From Hyperoplus lanceolatus (lineage: Eukaryota; Chordata; Actinopteri; Uranoscopiformes; Ammodytidae), in the NCBI GenBank assembly GCA_026929865.2, contig CM049417.1, positions 21,701,501-21,765,500 on the forward strand: a stretch of 64,000 nucleotides of DNA, given 5' to 3'. A program made the translations under genes and the position numbers. Positions 45,976 to 56,791 of this stretch are shown one piece after another. Within the stretch, counting starts at the first letter, position 1; every line of letters begins with the position of its first letter. Below the pieces are notes generated by a model. That model worked only from the letters and a program-made list of their open reading frames with translations, was not told the DNA's origin and ran no database searches.

Positions 45976-46282
45976 TACAATCAGATGATGTTTATGATAC
46001 GCTTATGCATCAAATATGCAATAATATTGGGAACATGTGTTTAGGTTGTTTTTATTACATAAATCTTTAATTGTACTGCATTTAGAAAGGCAAATGTCCG
46101 AATGTGACCGCCTGATTTTCCTAATCTAGGACAATCATTTAAATTGGGGAAATACACATACAATGTGTAATTGAAACGAACCATGAAAAAAATGTGATGT
46201 CAACCAGCCCAATAACAGTCTTGCATAACAAAGTTGGTATAGACATATACTATGGTTAAGAGCCTTTGTTTGGTTTACAATG

Positions 46283-46640
46283 TGGCGTAGTGGTTAACTG
46301 TTAAGACTTTAACGCAGCAGTCCGAGGATCAATCCTCTCACTAAATAGAAATTAAATTTTTGACTTTTCTTTCAAAAATGTTGTAACCATCATAGACCTT
46401 GTTAGCCAAGTTACTGATTACATTTAGTAAATTAATGTTGACATCTTAGAAGAATAAATGTGCTGACGTGTGGTTAGTCATGTTGCCTTAAATGTAGCAA
46501 CTCTGAGTTCAATACCTGCATGATTAAATATTTGCATTTCTTTAAAAAATGTTGTAACCCTCATAGACCTTATACGCCCAGTTACATTCAGTCACTTTGT
46601 TTTAATTTTTGAACAAAATTGTGTTGAAGCAATCTGAGGC
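46283..46640 (+). repeat. Two tandem tRNA-like SINE copies
   Basis: Copy 1 (46283-46460) has TGGCGTAGTGG and GAGGATCAATCC, then a body with AATGTTGTAACCATCATAGA. Copy 2 (46466-46640) has GTGTGGTTAGTC and GAGTTCAATACC, then AATGTTGTAACCCTCATAGA. The A-box/B-box spacing is tRNA-like, and the bodies align. Confidence 0.55.
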
Positions 46641-46879
46641 TGCTGTTATGAGAATTAACTGCCAACCTTTTTGTACAAAAATAATGACAAAACATTAATG
46701 TAAAGCTTTGATGTAGTTATTTTTTAAATAAAGATTCGATTGATTTAGCTAACTTTAATACCTCACCTCTAGTGAGATATATTCAGATATTTTCCTGTAT
46801 GTGACCCGTCAGTAAAAACCTTTTATATGCTATCTATGGTAAAAACACATGGACATCCACTGTGTACATACATCTACTG

Positions 46880-49830
46880 ATGCCTAGTCTGGACACATCT
46901 TCCGTGATGTTCCTGGATTCACTGGACGTTTCGGGTCTTTCAACTATCAGACGCCCTCCTCCAGGTGACCCAGCCGGGGTTGATCAAGTCCCGGCTTGTG
47001 TCCAGACGGCTAGCTAGCTACCATGACTCCATGGATCTCCTCTTTTGAGCCACAGCCACCTTGAGGCTCTTTCTGCCGCTTCAGTGGTACTGCGGATGGC
47101 TCTCCTTCTCCTCTCTCCATTGATGCCTAAACTACTGTAGGCTCTGGCCAAGGAACGGGCTGCAAATCCTCTGCAACCAACCTCCACAGGGAAACACCTT
47201 GCTCTCCAACCAGCCAGCTGGCAGTCGCTGACCAGTCCTGCATACTTGGAGAGCTTCCTCTCAAAGGCTTCTTCCAAGCGATCTTCCCACGGGACTGTCA
47301 GCTCCAGTAGCACTGCTTGTTTGGTGGACACAGACACGAGGACAATGTCAGGTCGCAGGGTGGTAACTGCAATATGGCTGGGGAACTTCAGCTGTTTTTC
47401 AAGATCCACCAACAACTGCCAGTCTCTTGCAGACGTCAGGATGCCTGCAGATGATGTTCTACTGGCCGTGGAAGGCTTGTCCCCAGCTCTGACAAAGGCG
47501 ATGGTTTTATTGGAGGGGCGGAACTGTTTAGCCCATGCCAGTCCTGCGGTAATGGCTTCCGCGATAGTCTTAAGGACTTGATCATGCCTCCACCTGTACC
47601 GACCATCTCCAAGTGCCCTTGTGCAGCCACTGAGGATGTGTTCCAGGGTTCCTCGCTTGGAGCACAGTGGGCATGCCGGTGTCTCTGCTATGCCCCATGT
47701 GTGCAGATTTGACGGGCTTGGGAGCACATCATAAACTGCCTGGATGAGGAATTTGATGCGTTGAGGCTCTGCTTTCCAAAGCTCTGCCCAGGTCACTTTC
47801 CTCTCCACTGCATTCTCCCATCTTGTCCAAGCACCCTGTTGCTTCATTCCCACAGCCTTGCAGGTTCTCGCATCCTCCACTGCTGCCCTCACCTCGTCCT
47901 GGACAAGACGTCGCCCCTCCTTCCCCTTGGCGTTCAGCTGGGGAGATGGAAACGATCCTAGCCCAGCTCGGCCTCGTGTGACCACTCCAACCAGACACCT
48001 GTGCCGGAGCCTTGCATCTGCCTCTTCCACCGCTTCCTCAGCCCTCCATTTCCTGCCAGTCCTCACTTGGATCCCTGCCTTAGCCACCTTCGGATCTCTT
48101 GAGTCCCTGTATTGAACCACTTCTCTGGCTCTGGTGACCTTAAATTCCTCCTCCAAGGATTTGAAGGGCAGTTGCAGTTTGTTGCTGTTACCGTAGAGAG
48201 CGATGCTGCTCAGGCACTTTGGCAGTCCTAGCCATCTCCGGAGGTGGCTGCTGACTTTCCTCTCTAAGGTCTCAACTGTCGAGATGGGGATGGAGTAGAC
48301 CAGGAGGGGCCACAGGATCCTGGGAAGAATGCCGTGCTGGTAAACCCAGGCTTTAAACTTCCCCGGTAGGCCCGACTTGTCCACGGATTTCAGCCAGCCA
48401 TCCAACTCCGTGCATGTTGACTGGATGGATTTTGTGTCTCTCAGAGAGCAGTCGAAAACCTTCCCTAAGCTCTTGACCGGCTTCTCTGAGATCGATGGAA
48501 TGGCTGTGCCTGAGATGGTGAACCGGAACTTGTCTTCCACCTTCCCTTTCCTCAGCACCATAGATCTTGATTTGGCGGGTTTAAAACGCATCCGGGCCCA
48601 CGCCACCAGCTTTTCAAGTCCCTTCAGAATCCAACGGCATCCTGGGACTGATTCTGTCGTGACTGTGAGGTCATCCATGAATGCCCTGATGGGTGGTTGC
48701 CGTTGTCCGGAGTTCGTGCGGGGCCCTCTGCACTCCGGCTCAGCAGATTTTGTGAGCATGTTCATGGCTAGCGAGAACAGTGTCACAGAGATAGTACACC
48801 CTGTGATGATGCCGATCTCCACCTTGTGCCAACTGGATGTTATTGCTCCTGAAGAGACCCTCATCCTGAAATTGCTGTAATAATCAGCGATGAGATCTCT
48901 GCATCTGCTGGGTACATGATGTTTCATCAGAGTGAGCTGGACGAGCTTGTGTGGAATGGAGCCGAATGCATTTGCCAGGTCAAGCCACAGCACTGATAGG
49001 TTACCCTTGTTCTCTCTGGCCTCCCGAATAAGCTGTGTGACCACACCGGTATGTTCCATACATCCTGAAATTCCTGAAATGCCACCTTTCTGGACAGATG
49101 TATCGATGTAGGAGTTCTTTGCCAGGTAGGTACACAGCCGCTTGGAAACAGCACTGAAGAAAACCTTTGCCTCAACACACAGCAGGGAGATGATGCGGAA
49201 CTGGTCTAGCTGAGTGGAGTTTTCCTCCTTCGGTATCCATACCCCTTCGGCCACTCTCCATTGTTCAGGGATCCTTCCCCTTCTCCAGAAGACTCTCAGG
49301 ATTGTCCACAGACGCAGCAGGAGTTTGGGACAGTTCTTGTACACTTTGTATGAAGTGCCACTCGGTCCTGGAGCAGAGCTCGCCCTTGCTCTGCGGACAA
49401 CCTCCCTGACTTCCTTTAGCTGCAGCTCCGACATGTCGAACTGCTCTTCAGGTTCAGGGGGGTCTATGAGGATGTTGGACTCTCCCAGCTCCTGCTCTCT
49501 TGCGGGGTCGCTGTACGTCTGCTTCAGATGTTGGTCTATGATTTCCTGCGAGGAGACCAGATTGCCACTCCGCTTCTGCCCCAGCAAATCCTTCGTGAAC
49601 TTGAAGGGGTTAGCGATGAAAGCAGCACGCTTGCGTGCCCTCTCGTCGCCGCCTCCGGTGCCACTCTGCACGGCGGAGAACTCTGATCTTATTCCGAAGG
49701 ATGCACATTAGCTGGGCCAGGCCAGTGCGTTCCTCTTGTCCTGCCACCTTGTACTGGGACTTCAGCGTTTTCATCTCCTGCCTGATGTTGTGGATCCTTA
49801 CAGCTCCATAGTCTAGCATTATTTGAGTGA
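46880..49830 (-). mobile_element. LINE with restriction-like endonuclease (R2/R4/Hero-type group)
   Basis: It contains the near-complete ORF 49671-47014 and a 3' UTR to about 46880. The 3' UTR carries inverted copies of TGTGTCCAGAC (46885-46896 and 46998-47010). It is 5'-truncated near 49830. There is no poly-A or satellite tail that I can define. Confidence 0.8.
47014..49671 (-). CDS. RLE-type LINE polyprotein (RT, zinc knuckle, endonuclease)
   Basis: An open frame of 885 residues. RT motifs: LKEVREVVRRARASSAPGPS, PKEENSTQLDQFRIISLLC, LSVLWLDLANAFGSIPHKLV (first Asp), ITGCTISVTLFSLAMN and IRAFMDDLTVTTES, where FMDD replaces YADD. At about residue 660 is CPLCSKRGTLEHILSGC (C-x2-C-x7-H-x4-C), then LRPDIVLVSVSTKQAVLLEL with TVPW, a PD...E restriction-like endonuclease core. 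These elements nick DNA with the C-terminal nuclease and reverse transcribe from the nick. The frame continues upstream in another phase (49951-49610, KTLKSQYKVAGQEERTGLAQ), so a one-base-type frameshift lies near 49650. The exact clade is unsure. Confidence 0.82.
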   Translation of the reverse strand: MQSGTGGGDERARKRAAFIANPFKFTKDLLGQKRSGNLVSSQEIIDQHLKQTYSDPAREQELGESNILIDPPEPEEQFDMSELQLKEVREVVRRARASSAPGPSGTSYKVYKNCPKLLLRLWTILRVFWRRGRIPEQWRVAEGVWIPKEENSTQLDQFRIISLLCVEAKVFFSAVSKRLCTYLAKNSYIDTSVQKGGISGISGCMEHTGVVTQLIREARENKGNLSVLWLDLANAFGSIPHKLVQLTLMKHHVPSRCRDLIADYYSNFRMRVSSGAITSSWHKVEIGIITGCTISVTLFSLAMNMLTKSAEPECRGPRTNSGQRQPPIRAFMDDLTVTTESVPGCRWILKGLEKLVAWARMRFKPAKSRSMVLRKGKVEDKFRFTISGTAIPSISEKPVKSLGKVFDCSLRDTKSIQSTCTELDGWLKSVDKSGLPGKFKAWVYQHGILPRILWPLLVYSIPISTVETLERKVSSHLRRWLGLPKCLSSIALYGNSNKLQLPFKSLEEEFKVTRAREVVQYRDSRDPKVAKAGIQVRTGRKWRAEEAVEEADARLRHRCLVGVVTRGRAGLGSFPSPQLNAKGKEGRRLVQDEVRAAVEDARTCKAVGMKQQGAWTRWENAVERKVTWAELWKAEPQRIKFLIQAVYDVLPSPSNLHTWGIAETPACPLCSKRGTLEHILSGCTRALGDGRYRWRHDQVLKTIAEAITAGLAWAKQFRPSNKTIAFVRAGDKPSTASRTSSAGILTSARDWQLLVDLEKQLKFPSHIAVTTLRPDIVLVSVSTKQAVLLELTVPWEDRLEEAFERKLSKYAGLVSDCQLAGWRARCFPVEVGCRGFAARSLARAYSSLGINGERRRRAIRSTTEAAERASRWLWLKRGDPWSHGS

Positions 49831-51360
49831 CAATAATTTGTGTACTTGGTGTCTGATGGTGTTGACACAAAAAGTGATCACAAGGTACAAAGGAGAAGAG
49901 TTGGACACACTTGTTTAATTTGAAAATAATAGGATTATCAAAATAGTTCATAGCTATGTAATTTTCTCATGTTATTTAATATATTGATTAGTCAAAAGTC
50001 ACAGTCTTTTAATGTCAGTTCTGATTATATAGCCTATTATTAGTTAAGAACGGTACTACTGTAAATTAATTTAGTTAAATAACACCTCTATTCAGAATAT
50101 TCTACACAATTAAATTCCAAATAAAAACTAAAATGTTCTCCAAAAACCTCTAATAATAATATCATCATGTACTCTGTTGTAGGAATTTCTTCAATTTCTA
50201 TTTTTTTCATGTGTTGAGATTAACTGTAGTGGATCAATCATTGGCTCAGCAGCAATAGGAAAGCTGAACTGCATACTGCTGGATTGTAATGCTTGACTTC
50301 AGCGCCTTATGATTTTTCAGACGGCTGGTGTGACTTATTGCGTTAGCCATCGGTTAGGGCCCTCATTATCTACTCTGAGTCATCATACATACACAAGTAG
50401 TGCGTATCAAGTGTCCCCCTTGTTATGAATGTTTACATTTTAGTGACCATTTAAAAAAAAATACTATATTGCTGCTGATGATATGCGTGCCTTCTTCCGG
50501 GACTGGTTACTACAAAAGGCATGCGAGCTTGGTCCCGCATAGAGAACACTGTCTGGATCGATGAATATTGTGGAATCTGTTGTTCGCAGTTGCAACTTAC
50601 CTGTGTGCTCTGGGTTCTGCCTTAAAGCGCTGCGTTCATGTATTGTTTACAAGGTGTAGGCTTAGTGAATATTACCTACCTAGTAATATGTATCGTATTA
50701 TTGTATTTAATAATACTAGAACTCTGGACCAACACAAATATATATTACCAAGTAGGCAAACTGTTTGTTCGGTTCGGTGAAAAAAAGACAATGTACTTTA
50801 TACTGCAGTATAGAAAATGTGTTTATTTACACACTCTGCACTCATTCTCACAACTCAACATCCACACCTCTTGGTGGCAGAGACCCGTCACCATCATAGA
50901 TAGTATATAAATCACCATCACCATCAAAAAACACCGTTAAGCTACACGGGTAATGTAGTCTTTATAAAAACAACTACCTACCGGTAACAAAGTTGGTCTA
51001 GGTCGGAGTAATTTCTATCAATTCAGACATTTTATTTAACATTTGTGATAGTTGTCAATACGATTAATAATATTTTATATAACTGTGTGGTACAACCAAC
51101 TGACGTACCAATGAAAACATTGCATGAAGGTTAGTTAAGCTAACACTTATATTTATAGGCCTACGTATAATATTGTATTTGTATTTATATCAATGGAGCC
51201 AAATGAACCACCGTTAGGTTTACAACGTTTATTTTCTTAGCATAACACAGTTGAGAAAAGCAAAGGTCTAATGTACAGTTATGTGACTGATTTGATTGAA
51301 GTTGCGCTTACCTCCATTGTTCATGTCAAAAGAATGAATTAACGGCGGGAGGCGCGCGAG
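49831..51360. other. AT-rich intergenic stretch
   Basis: No domain-bearing frame is seen. 50568-50910 holds short frames in a Tyr/Leu-rich sequence without motifs. A piece at 50200-50240 (GTAGTGGATCAATC) resembles internal sequence of the Tc1-like elements near 8400 and 43515. Confidence 0.4.
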
Positions 51361-51380
51361 CAACCGTTGACTGACTGACT

Positions 51381-51422
51381 TGGATGTGGGCGGGGCTTGA
51401 TGTCAAGCCCCGCCCACATCCA
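51381..51422. other. Perfect 20-bp inverted repeat with a 2-bp spacer
   Basis: TGGATGTGGGCGGGGCTTGA is followed by TG and its exact complement. Each arm holds a GC box (GGGCGGGG). It could extrude as a cruciform or bind a dimer. Confidence 0.9.
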
Positions 51423-51515
51423 CATTCCCGCAGGTCGCAGCGAGATGCTTCTCTTATTTCCAGCAAGACGGACCGCTGTCAAGGGCCGTTGCTAAGGACC
51501 TACGTCACAGTTTTG

Positions 51516-51655
51516 ATGGATAGATGTCCACAAACAGGGCTACTACTCGTTCAGAAAACAATGGAATACTTTTTCAACATGACTTTGCATGTATCAGGAG
51601 AGCAGGGAACACAGGAGTCATGGTTAATGTCCGACAGGAATCCAGTCAAGACGAC
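51516..51655 (+). CDS. Possible first coding exon, unrecognised
   Basis: An ATG at 51516 opens MDRCPQTGLLLVQKTMEYFF then NMTLHVSGEQGTQESWLMSD and runs to a good donor (GAC|GTGAGT at 51656). It lies about 100 bp downstream of the GC-box hairpin, which could serve as its promoter. I found no partner exon downstream, because transposons occupy the next 10 kb. The composition does not resemble any family I know. Treat it as a candidate only. Confidence 0.25.
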
Positions 51656-52383
51656 GTGAGTAGGCTACTTTGGCCACATATTGACAGTTAGACAGTAACT
51701 TCAGGCTGCAGCCCGCAATGTAAAAGTTCTGCAGTAATTTTCTACGTGAATTGTGTTATTTATGTTGGGGGATAATGCTTTGTTAGCTAGATGGAGCTCT
51801 TGTTAAACATATTGGCCGATTAGAATTATTATTTGTAGAGTGTGCGAGTCTTGAGTTGTGTTAGCAAAACAGTAGGCTAGCTCTGTGGCTAACACAATAT
51901 CTCACAATATAAAAAACTCAAGATCGAAACAACAATGTGGCAACAATAAACACAACGGCGCACACCCTATAGGCCTATACCACAGCCAAAGAGCCATTTC
52001 ACCACCAGAGACAGGTGAACTGCTCCCTCGGGGAGCCCACTTGAGGTTGTGCCCCCCTCCCACACACACACGTATCGCCAGTTACCATGCAGAAATTCTA
52101 ATTCAAACAATAATATGTAAACTACATTATAAATTCCACTTAGAATAAAACATAATTACAAATTAGACTCACCAATGACTCACCACTCTCGGTGACTTTG
52201 CTGTTAAAATCCAAAAGTCCGTGTATGAGTTCACTTTCACTTTCAAAAGCATCGCCACGGCGATGAGTCTCTGCTCTCCCATTGTAAAAGTTTTGATTCT
52301 CCCGCCGTAAACCCCGCCCTTTCAATAAATCAGCCAATGAGAAGCAGTCTGGGGCCCTAATCTTCTGGCCCCACGAGTAGGGT

Positions 52384-52477
52384 CTGGCTGCAGCGCCGGA
52401 GACCTGCACGTTTGGCACCCGTTCGTTTAGAACCCGTTAGTTTGGAACCCACCGTTTTGCGCCACAGCGGAAGTTTA
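52384..52477 (+). repeat. Left copy of a 94-bp inverted repeat pair
   Basis: CTGGCTGCAGCGCCGGAGAC...CACAGCGG. Its reverse complement, with about five changes, stands at 62241-62334. Confidence 0.9.
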
Positions 52478-52590
52478 GCGGATGAAGACAGTACTGCATG
52501 CAGATAATTATATGAATAGCTGCGTCTAATCTGCCTAACCAGAGAAGAAGAAGATGAGAAATCATATCGATCTAAAGCAAGTGTGAGTAC

Positions 52591-55340
52591 TAGTGATGGG
52601 TAAATGAGGCCTCGAGAAGCGTTGCGACACATTAGCAAACTGTATTGATACTGTGTCGGTACTGTGTCACTGTGCTGCTCCATACTGACACCTGCTGGAT
52701 CTTTAAAATAATTCCCGGCAAACCAATGACAGACTCAACTGATTTAATGACCTAGTATAGGCTATACAATAATATAATTTAACTTATTGTATTTTATATT
52801 GTAATATTTCATATCTTAATTAAAGGTTGAATATCTTTGATATTGTAGTGAAAGTTGGGGTGTTATCAGAGAGTGAAGGTGTATTATAATATCTTAAAGG
52901 TCATATGATGTGTCAAAATGAAAGTGTTGTGAATGTGAGGATGCTTATGTACTTGTCCTTGAGGCAGGGAGGGGATTTGTTTTTTATAGATTTTTATTAA
53001 GGAAAAGAAGTTGTTCCAAAGTTTTGGGCTTTAGGCGGTTCCTTTTTTTTGATGCAAGTTCGCCAGCTTTGGAGAACACACGCTCGCATGGTACGGATGA
53101 GGCTGGTGTACATAAAAACATGCAGGACAGGTGGAAGAGGTTAGGATATGTTTGCCGTTGGTTCTCCCAATATTTCAACGGATCCTGTGTTCTTCGAATG
53201 CTGCCCCCAGCCAGGTACCGCTGCACCTCGATTATTGCATCTGCTGTTACGTTGCTTGTCTGCAAGCCAACCTCGTTGTCTAGATGCTGCCACAACAAGT
53301 TCTCTTAAAAAAAAAAAAAAAAAAAAAAAAATTGGCATTTTAGTACATGATTGGCAAACACATAATTGCACAAATAATCAAATAAAGCTGAATAACATGC
53401 CTGAAGTTGTAGCAGGCTGCTCTTGGGAAGAAGGTTCAGGCTCAGTGGATGTGCGCCCAATGGCAGCTGCACATTCAGCTTTGAGTCTACTGACTGCATC
53501 GCTGCATCTAGTGGGGCTACGGAACCCGAGTGATTTAAATCTGGGGTCTAGGAGTGTAGATAGGGTCAAGACACTCAATGACTCCAGATTGGAAGCAGTG
53601 TCTGTGACTCGACGCCTAAGGTGTTCGTGTAGGTGTGTTGCTGCCTGTGTGTGGAGGTGTGAAGCGTTACGCTCAAGTGCATGATATAGCATTTTCATCA
53701 TCGGGATGACCTTTGACCCTGAAACTCTCTTCTCATCAGACAGCTCCACTGTAGCCTGGTGAAATGGAGCAAGCACAACCAGTGCTTCTCCAATTATACT
53801 GTACTCATCTGCTGTGAGTGGAGTTATGTCTGTGTTTAGAGAGCCAAGGGAGACCCACACTGGTTCCTTCTCATCATGTAGCCGTTTGAGCATTTCATAG
53901 GTGCTGTTCCAGCGTGTTGGCACCTCATTGATGAGTTTGAGGGCTGGCCGTCCCATCTGTTGCTGCACTTGAGCAAGCTTCTCTTTGGCTGTGGTGCTTG
54001 ATCTGAAGAATGTAACTATTTGCCTAGATTTGTGTCTGATGGATGTAAGTGCAGGGACTTGATCAACTGATTTTCTAACTATTAAATTTAGACTATGTGC
54101 AATGCAAACTAAATGCCGAATTTGGAGTTGTCTTGTGGATGCAATCGTGTTGGCTGCTGCGTCGGTCACAAGACACTTTACTTTGTTGGTTATGGCCCAA
54201 TCCTCCATCATGCCCTGTGTGACTCGGGCCAAGTTGTCAGCAGTGTGACTTTGTGGAAAGTATTGCACACCTAACACAGATGTACACAACTGCATATTCT
54301 CATTGATGTAGGGACAGGTCAAAGCCAAGTAAGCCTCCATGTTCACAGATGTCCACATGTCAGCTGTTATACTTACTGCCACAGCTTGCTGTACTTCCAT
54401 TTTCACTCGGGCTCGTTCCTCCACATATTTCTTTGCCACCATTTCTTTCACAGTCTGAAAATGAAACCAAGTTAAACCAAAAGTTAATCAATATTCAAAT
54501 AAAATATTAAATTAATTGGATATATCAACTACTTATCTAGACATTCTCTGTACAAACCTTTCTGGTTGGCAAAACATAAGATGGCTCAAGGACCTGAAGC
54601 AGTTCCCTGAACCCCTCGTTTTCCACAACACTGAGAGGTTGGCAGTCCTTTAGAATAAAATTGAGGATAGCCTGGTCCACCACCTGCTTCCTGGAAGCTT
54701 GATGGTCAAAAATGTAGTAACAACAAAATAATATGATTTAATTATCAATAAAGCGACCATGAGGACGTTTCAAAATATCTCTATAGGCCTACCTGTGTCG
54801 GTTGGTGTAGTCCTTTGGCTATTTGTGGCCTCATTCTCATGCTTAGCTTTATAATGCCTTAGCATTGATCATGTACTCTTATTTATGTACGGCAGTTCAG
54901 TCATACAAATGCGACATTTCACCTGCAGAAAGTAAAATTATTTAAACTGAGTCACTTTGAAATGGATTTGAGTTCTGATAGATCAAGTGGGAACTGGGAA
55001 GAACCATATGAAATTACAAGGAAATAAAAACAAATACCTTATTTGCAGATATATGATCAAAATGGTCCCACACGGCGGAAACTTTTCTCTTTCTTTCGGG
55101 CTCCATTGTATCTTGCAGATAAGTTTTTTTGTTTGCAATGATTTGGCAGAGACCCATCCCGTTGACAGATGTGCTTCCTTTTAAACACAGTTTGGCGCGC
55201 CCGGCGAGCCGCATGACAGGCGATACTGCAACTGTATCGGTCACGTGACTTTCTTAAAGCGATACGCGCACCGACACGGGGCTTCGCTCTATGAGCTCGA
55301 CACATGCGCCGACGCATCGGTGTTGCCCGACCCATCACTA
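52591..55340 (-). mobile_element. Complete hAT element, 2,750 bp
   Basis: The termini are TAGTGATGGGT and, inverted, ACCCATCACTA. A perfect 8-bp duplication, GTGAGTAC, lies at 52583-52590 and 55341-55348. It encodes a five-exon BED-finger transposase on the minus strand. Confidence 0.95.
52984..55106 (-). pseudogene. hAT transposase (ZBED-like), five exons, one premature stop
   Basis: Exons: 55106-55038 (MEPERKRKVSAVWDHFDHIS), 54922-54793 (BED finger VKCRICMTELPYINKST, a stop, SMLRHYKAKHE), 54697-54558 (ILKDCQPLSVVENEGFRELL), 54454 to about 53400 (core) and 53303-52984 (C-terminus). The first four exon phases match. The core has SITADMWTS and CLVTDAAANT, giving two catalytic Asp, and PTRWNSTYEMLKRL. 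The last exon has TPASSVPCERVFSKAGEL with the catalytic Glu in the hAT dimerisation region. It cuts DNA with 8-bp staggered joining. TGA at 54871-54869 interrupts the BED finger between the CxxC and the HxxxxH. The intron before the last exon holds a poly-T run. Confidence 0.85.
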
Positions 55341-55612
55341 GTGAGTACTGAAGTGAATTCGTTTTATTTGTTTGATCTAAAAAAATATAAGTCAGTTTTC
55401 TAGACTTGAACATTGTATGAAATTAGTTTATGCTACGTAACGTCAGTTGAATATGATATGATAGGCTTAATATACACTTCCCTTTGTTCAAACTACACGC
55501 CACGTTCCCGCCACTTTTTCTAGTTTTTGTTGAAAGGTTTAACTGTTCGTGATTATAGCGTTATAGTGTTAAACGTTCGTGAAACGACAGTCTGATTGTT
55601 GACTACTATCAT

Positions 55613-55746
55613 TATAGCGACGAGGAACTTTTAGTTTCGGTCGATCTAGCGGCACCTTTGGATAAAAACGAGAATACACCCTCAACACCAGCGCCGAGTC
55701 ATGTTAATATAGAGAACAAAGCGACACAAACTAATCTTAATCCGGG
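55613..55746 (+). CDS. Possible exon, acidic and Asn/Thr-rich
   Basis: The frame reads SDEELLVSVDLAAPLDKNEN then KATQTNLNPG, open from about 55617 to a GTAGAA donor at 55747. It lacks a recognisable domain. Its phase does not fit the ATG-containing exon that follows, so it may be 5' sequence of another isoform or an accident. Confidence 0.25.
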
Positions 55747-55853
55747 GTAGAAGATTCAACATTTCAATTGATTCAGTACTACAAATGTACGCCTTATTCT
55801 GAGTGGTGAGATCTCATGTTTAATCTGACCTATTGTGATTTCTCTTTTTCAAG

Positions 55854-56025
55854 ATGCATATAACTATTCAGGAGGGATCCTCTTTGCCTAAAATACAAAT
55901 ATGCGACTCCTGCTGCCACCAATACCATTGTCCGTTCTGCCATCCGAGTCAGTATCAGCCGACAAAACTCTTCCGAGTGAGGACACATTTGGAGAGCCAT
56001 TTTACTCGGGCAGTTCCCCATGAAG
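55854..56025 (+). CDS. Zinc-finger exon
   Basis: ATG follows a strong acceptor (CTTTTTCAAG), and the exon runs to donor GTAATA. It encodes MHITIQEGSSLPKIQICDSC, then CHQYHCPFCHPSQYQPTKLF and RVRTHLESHFTRAVPHEG. The C-x2-C...H-x3-H spacing makes a C2H2-type finger. Fish transposon-derived proteins often carry fingers of this YHCPxC...RAVxHEG kind, so it may be the 5' exon of a mobile-element gene. A later coding-looking piece, 56390-56512 (YLKHLPSYIKVTKRLESSVL), might belong to it. Confidence 0.5.
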
Positions 56026-56389
56026 GTAATATTTGTAAACATAAATGCAAAATAAGTTAAAAAATATCTGTAATTATGAATTAATAAAATAAATGAATCA
56101 CTGTATAAGGATATTGTATTTTATACAATACATTAAAGGTGTGCATTTTGGAGTGGTATGTATGAATTGTGTATTTATCACATTCAATAAACTTACTTGT
56201 GTAGCATTTGGACTATTTTTTTCATAATGATACTTCTTTCCATTATGATGAATCATACTTGCAAAATGCTAAATTTACTGTGGTGTGTACAGTTCGGTTT
56301 TGGGTGTTTTAAGTGTGCTAAATTATGTAAAATAAACGTCCTTGTATAGCATTATTGATTTATTCTCATTATGATGGATCAGATGATGG

Positions 56390-56512
56390 ATATCTTAAAC
56401 ATTTACCTTCCTATATCAAAGTAACAAAAAGATTGGAATCATCCGTGTTGGCTTCAGATCTCCAGAAGAGCTTACTGCATCAAGATGATGATTTCAAGGA
56501 ATTCAGTGTTTG
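56390..56512 (+). CDS. Possible 3' exon of the finger gene
   Basis: The frame GYLKHLPSYIKVTKRLESSV continues through LLHQDDDFKEFSV to TGA at about 56512. The composition looks coding. I could not fix the acceptor (CAG near 56378) or the phase. No domain is recognised. Confidence 0.3.
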
Positions 56513-56791
56513 ATAAACTGTACTCCTTAGGAAGTATATTGTTTTATTGGATATAAAACATGATGACAAATAACCAGATTGAAGTGTGCATCTCATGAAT
56601 TAGCAAATGTATTTGAACACCTGGATCAATGTCAAACAATAAAATGGGCAACTAACAATGTGCAAAACGTTTTAATAAAAAGGTAAAGGACAAAGTTAAA
56701 ACTATGAACTGGAAAGATAATAAAATAAATGGCAATTCTCTCAGTTTCCGTTGCGTGTGGAGGACCAAAGGTGAGTAAAGTTGGAAAAACA

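Noticed and set aside
48377..49711. Plus-strand frames across the RLE LINE
   Set aside because: They are antisense shadows of the 885-residue minus-strand ORF.
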